A DNA stretch of 6,182 nt, from contig JAFGKQ010000007.1 of the NCBI GenBank assembly GCA_016928495.1, positions 1-6,182 on the forward strand, given 5' to 3'. This document shows, one piece after another, positions 5,518-6,182 of the stretch; the stretch's first letter is position 1; every line of letters starts with the position of its first letter. The position numbers were made by a program, and so were the translations under genes. The DNA comes from Candidatus Fermentibacterales bacterium. Lineage in GTDB: Bacteria; Fermentibacterota; Fermentibacteria; Fermentibacterales; JAFGKQ01. The notes beneath the pieces were generated by a model. It was not told where the DNA came from. It was given only the letters and a program-made list of their open reading frames with translations, and ran no database searches.

Positions 5518-6182
5518 ACCGCCAGTCCCGCGCCTCTCAGGTTGCCGCGTATCCTATCCAGCACGGGAACCTCCGAACCAGAGACGTCCAGCTCCAGCCC
5601 CGTGATCAGCTCGTAGAGGTAGACGTAGCGCCTCGAGAGCTCCACGACCAGCTCGGGCGGCGCCTTGGGGAGCACCTCGTCGGAGTAGGGGTCGCACCTC
5701 TCGGCGAACCACCTCCTGAGGAACTCCTTGTCGATGTTCTCCGGCTCCTCGCCCGCCCTGAAGCGGCTATCGTAGCCCTCCGCCAGCCAGTACCTCGACG
5801 AGTCCGGCGTGTGGATCTCGTCTATCAGGACTGTGCGGCCCTGCTCGTCCTTCCCCAGCTCGTACTTGGTATCGACCAGGATCAGGCCGTTCTCCAGCGC
5901 GAGGGAGGCCCCCCTCGAGAACAGCCTGAAAGCTGTCTCGCGCAGCTTGCTCCAGTCCTCCCCGGCGACCAGCCCTCTCTCCAGGATCTGCTGCTCCGAG
6001 ACCGGCTCGTCGTGCTCGTCGCTCTTGGTGGTGGGCGTGAGGATCGGCTCGGGGAACCTCTGGTTCTTCCTCATGCCGTCCGGCAGGACGTTGCCGCAAA
6101 CGTTGCGCTCGCCCTTCCGGTACATGGTCCAGGCGGATGTGCTGGTCGTGCCAGTGAGGTATCCCCGCACCACGATCTCGAC
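5514..6182 (-). CDS. purC: Phosphoribosylaminoimidazole-succinocarboxamide synthase (SAICAR synthetase), C-terminal part, 5' truncated by window edge
   Basis: Cytosolic enzyme of de novo purine synthesis: it joins CAIR and aspartate using ATP to give SAICAR. The frame stays open to the right edge, where the codons before GTG 6173 read V-E-I, giving VEIVVRGYLTG. This matches the end of SAICAR synthetase signature 1 (P-x-E-x-V-V-R-G-Y-x-T-G), so the GTG at 6173 is internal; roughly 70-80 N-terminal residues lie outside. Further family motifs are LTPTTK (about 6024-6041), signature 2 LVDTKYELG (about 5853-5879) and LIDEIHTPDSSRYW (5787-5828). The pattern TGTTSTSAWTMY and the tail PENIDKEFLRRWF...PPELVVELSRRYVYLYELITG place it in the longer form of PurC (about 290-300 residues), not the short E. 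coli form. The residue after TG is Thr where most members have Ser. The last 25 or so residues after the ITG motif look family-variable. Its promoter is outside the window, and its 3' end overlaps parC by 4 bases. Confidence 0.95.
   Translation of the reverse strand, partial: VEIVVRGYLTGTTSTSAWTMYRKGERNVCGNVLPDGMRKNQRFPEPILTPTTKSDEHDEPVSEQQILERGLVAGEDWSKLRETAFRLFSRGASLALENGLILVDTKYELGKDEQGRTVLIDEIHTPDSSRYWLAEGYDSRFRAGEEPENIDKEFLRRWFAERCDPYSDEVLPKAPPELVVELSRRYVYLYELITGLELDVSGSEVPVLDRIRGNLRGAGLAV

Noticed and set aside
5240-5605. A 121-codon + strand frame over the parC tail and purC end, rich in Arg, Pro and Ser.
   Set aside because: It is the shifted reading of the Glu/Pro-rich tail coding sequence, with no start context or motif.
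6171-6173. GTG at 6173 as the start of purC.
   Set aside because: The codons upstream to the window edge continue conserved signature-1 residues (V-E-I-V-V-R-G-Y), so the gene extends past the edge.

Overview
The window is GC-rich and almost entirely coding, with C or G favoured at third codon positions and AGG prominent among the arginine codons. It looks like a chromosomal, housekeeping segment of a free-living bacterium. I see no transposase, phage gene, CRISPR array, tRNA or rRNA. The type IIA topoisomerase pair resembles, from memory of the families, the ParE/ParC pair of Bacteroidota and relatives more than E. coli or Bacillus gyrase. That suggests a GC-rich member of, or near, the FCB superphylum. 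This placement is inference from remembered family patterns, not from a search.

Layout. Bases 1-1368 (+) hold the C-terminal part of an AMP-forming acyl-CoA synthetase; its N-terminus lies before the window. A 116-base intergenic gap follows. It carries a weak terminator candidate, an AT-rich promoter-like patch and a near-perfect 7-1-7 dyad that runs into the ribosome binding site of the next gene. Bases 1485-3302 (+) encode a ParE/GyrB-family ATPase subunit that starts with TTG. After 22 bases comes its partner, a ParC/GyrA-family cleavage subunit (3325-5517, +), clearly in the same operon. Bases 5514-6182 (-) hold the C-terminal part of purC (SAICAR synthase), running off the right edge. 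The parC and purC stop codons share the tetramer CTAG, so the two convergent genes overlap by 4 bases with no intergenic space.

Function. The two topoisomerase subunits should assemble as an A2B2 enzyme that passes one DNA duplex through another using ATP. The A subunit has no recognisable GyrA box, so decatenation/relaxation (topoisomerase IV) is more likely than gyrase-type supercoiling. The fatty-acid activation and purine genes have no obvious functional link to it.

No wholly new system is evident. The points worth a second look are the unusual residues at quinolone-contact positions in both topoisomerase subunits, a long acidic C-terminal tail on ParC ending in a possible sliding-clamp-binding motif, the dyad overlapping the parE ribosome binding site, and the CTAG tail-to-tail overlap.
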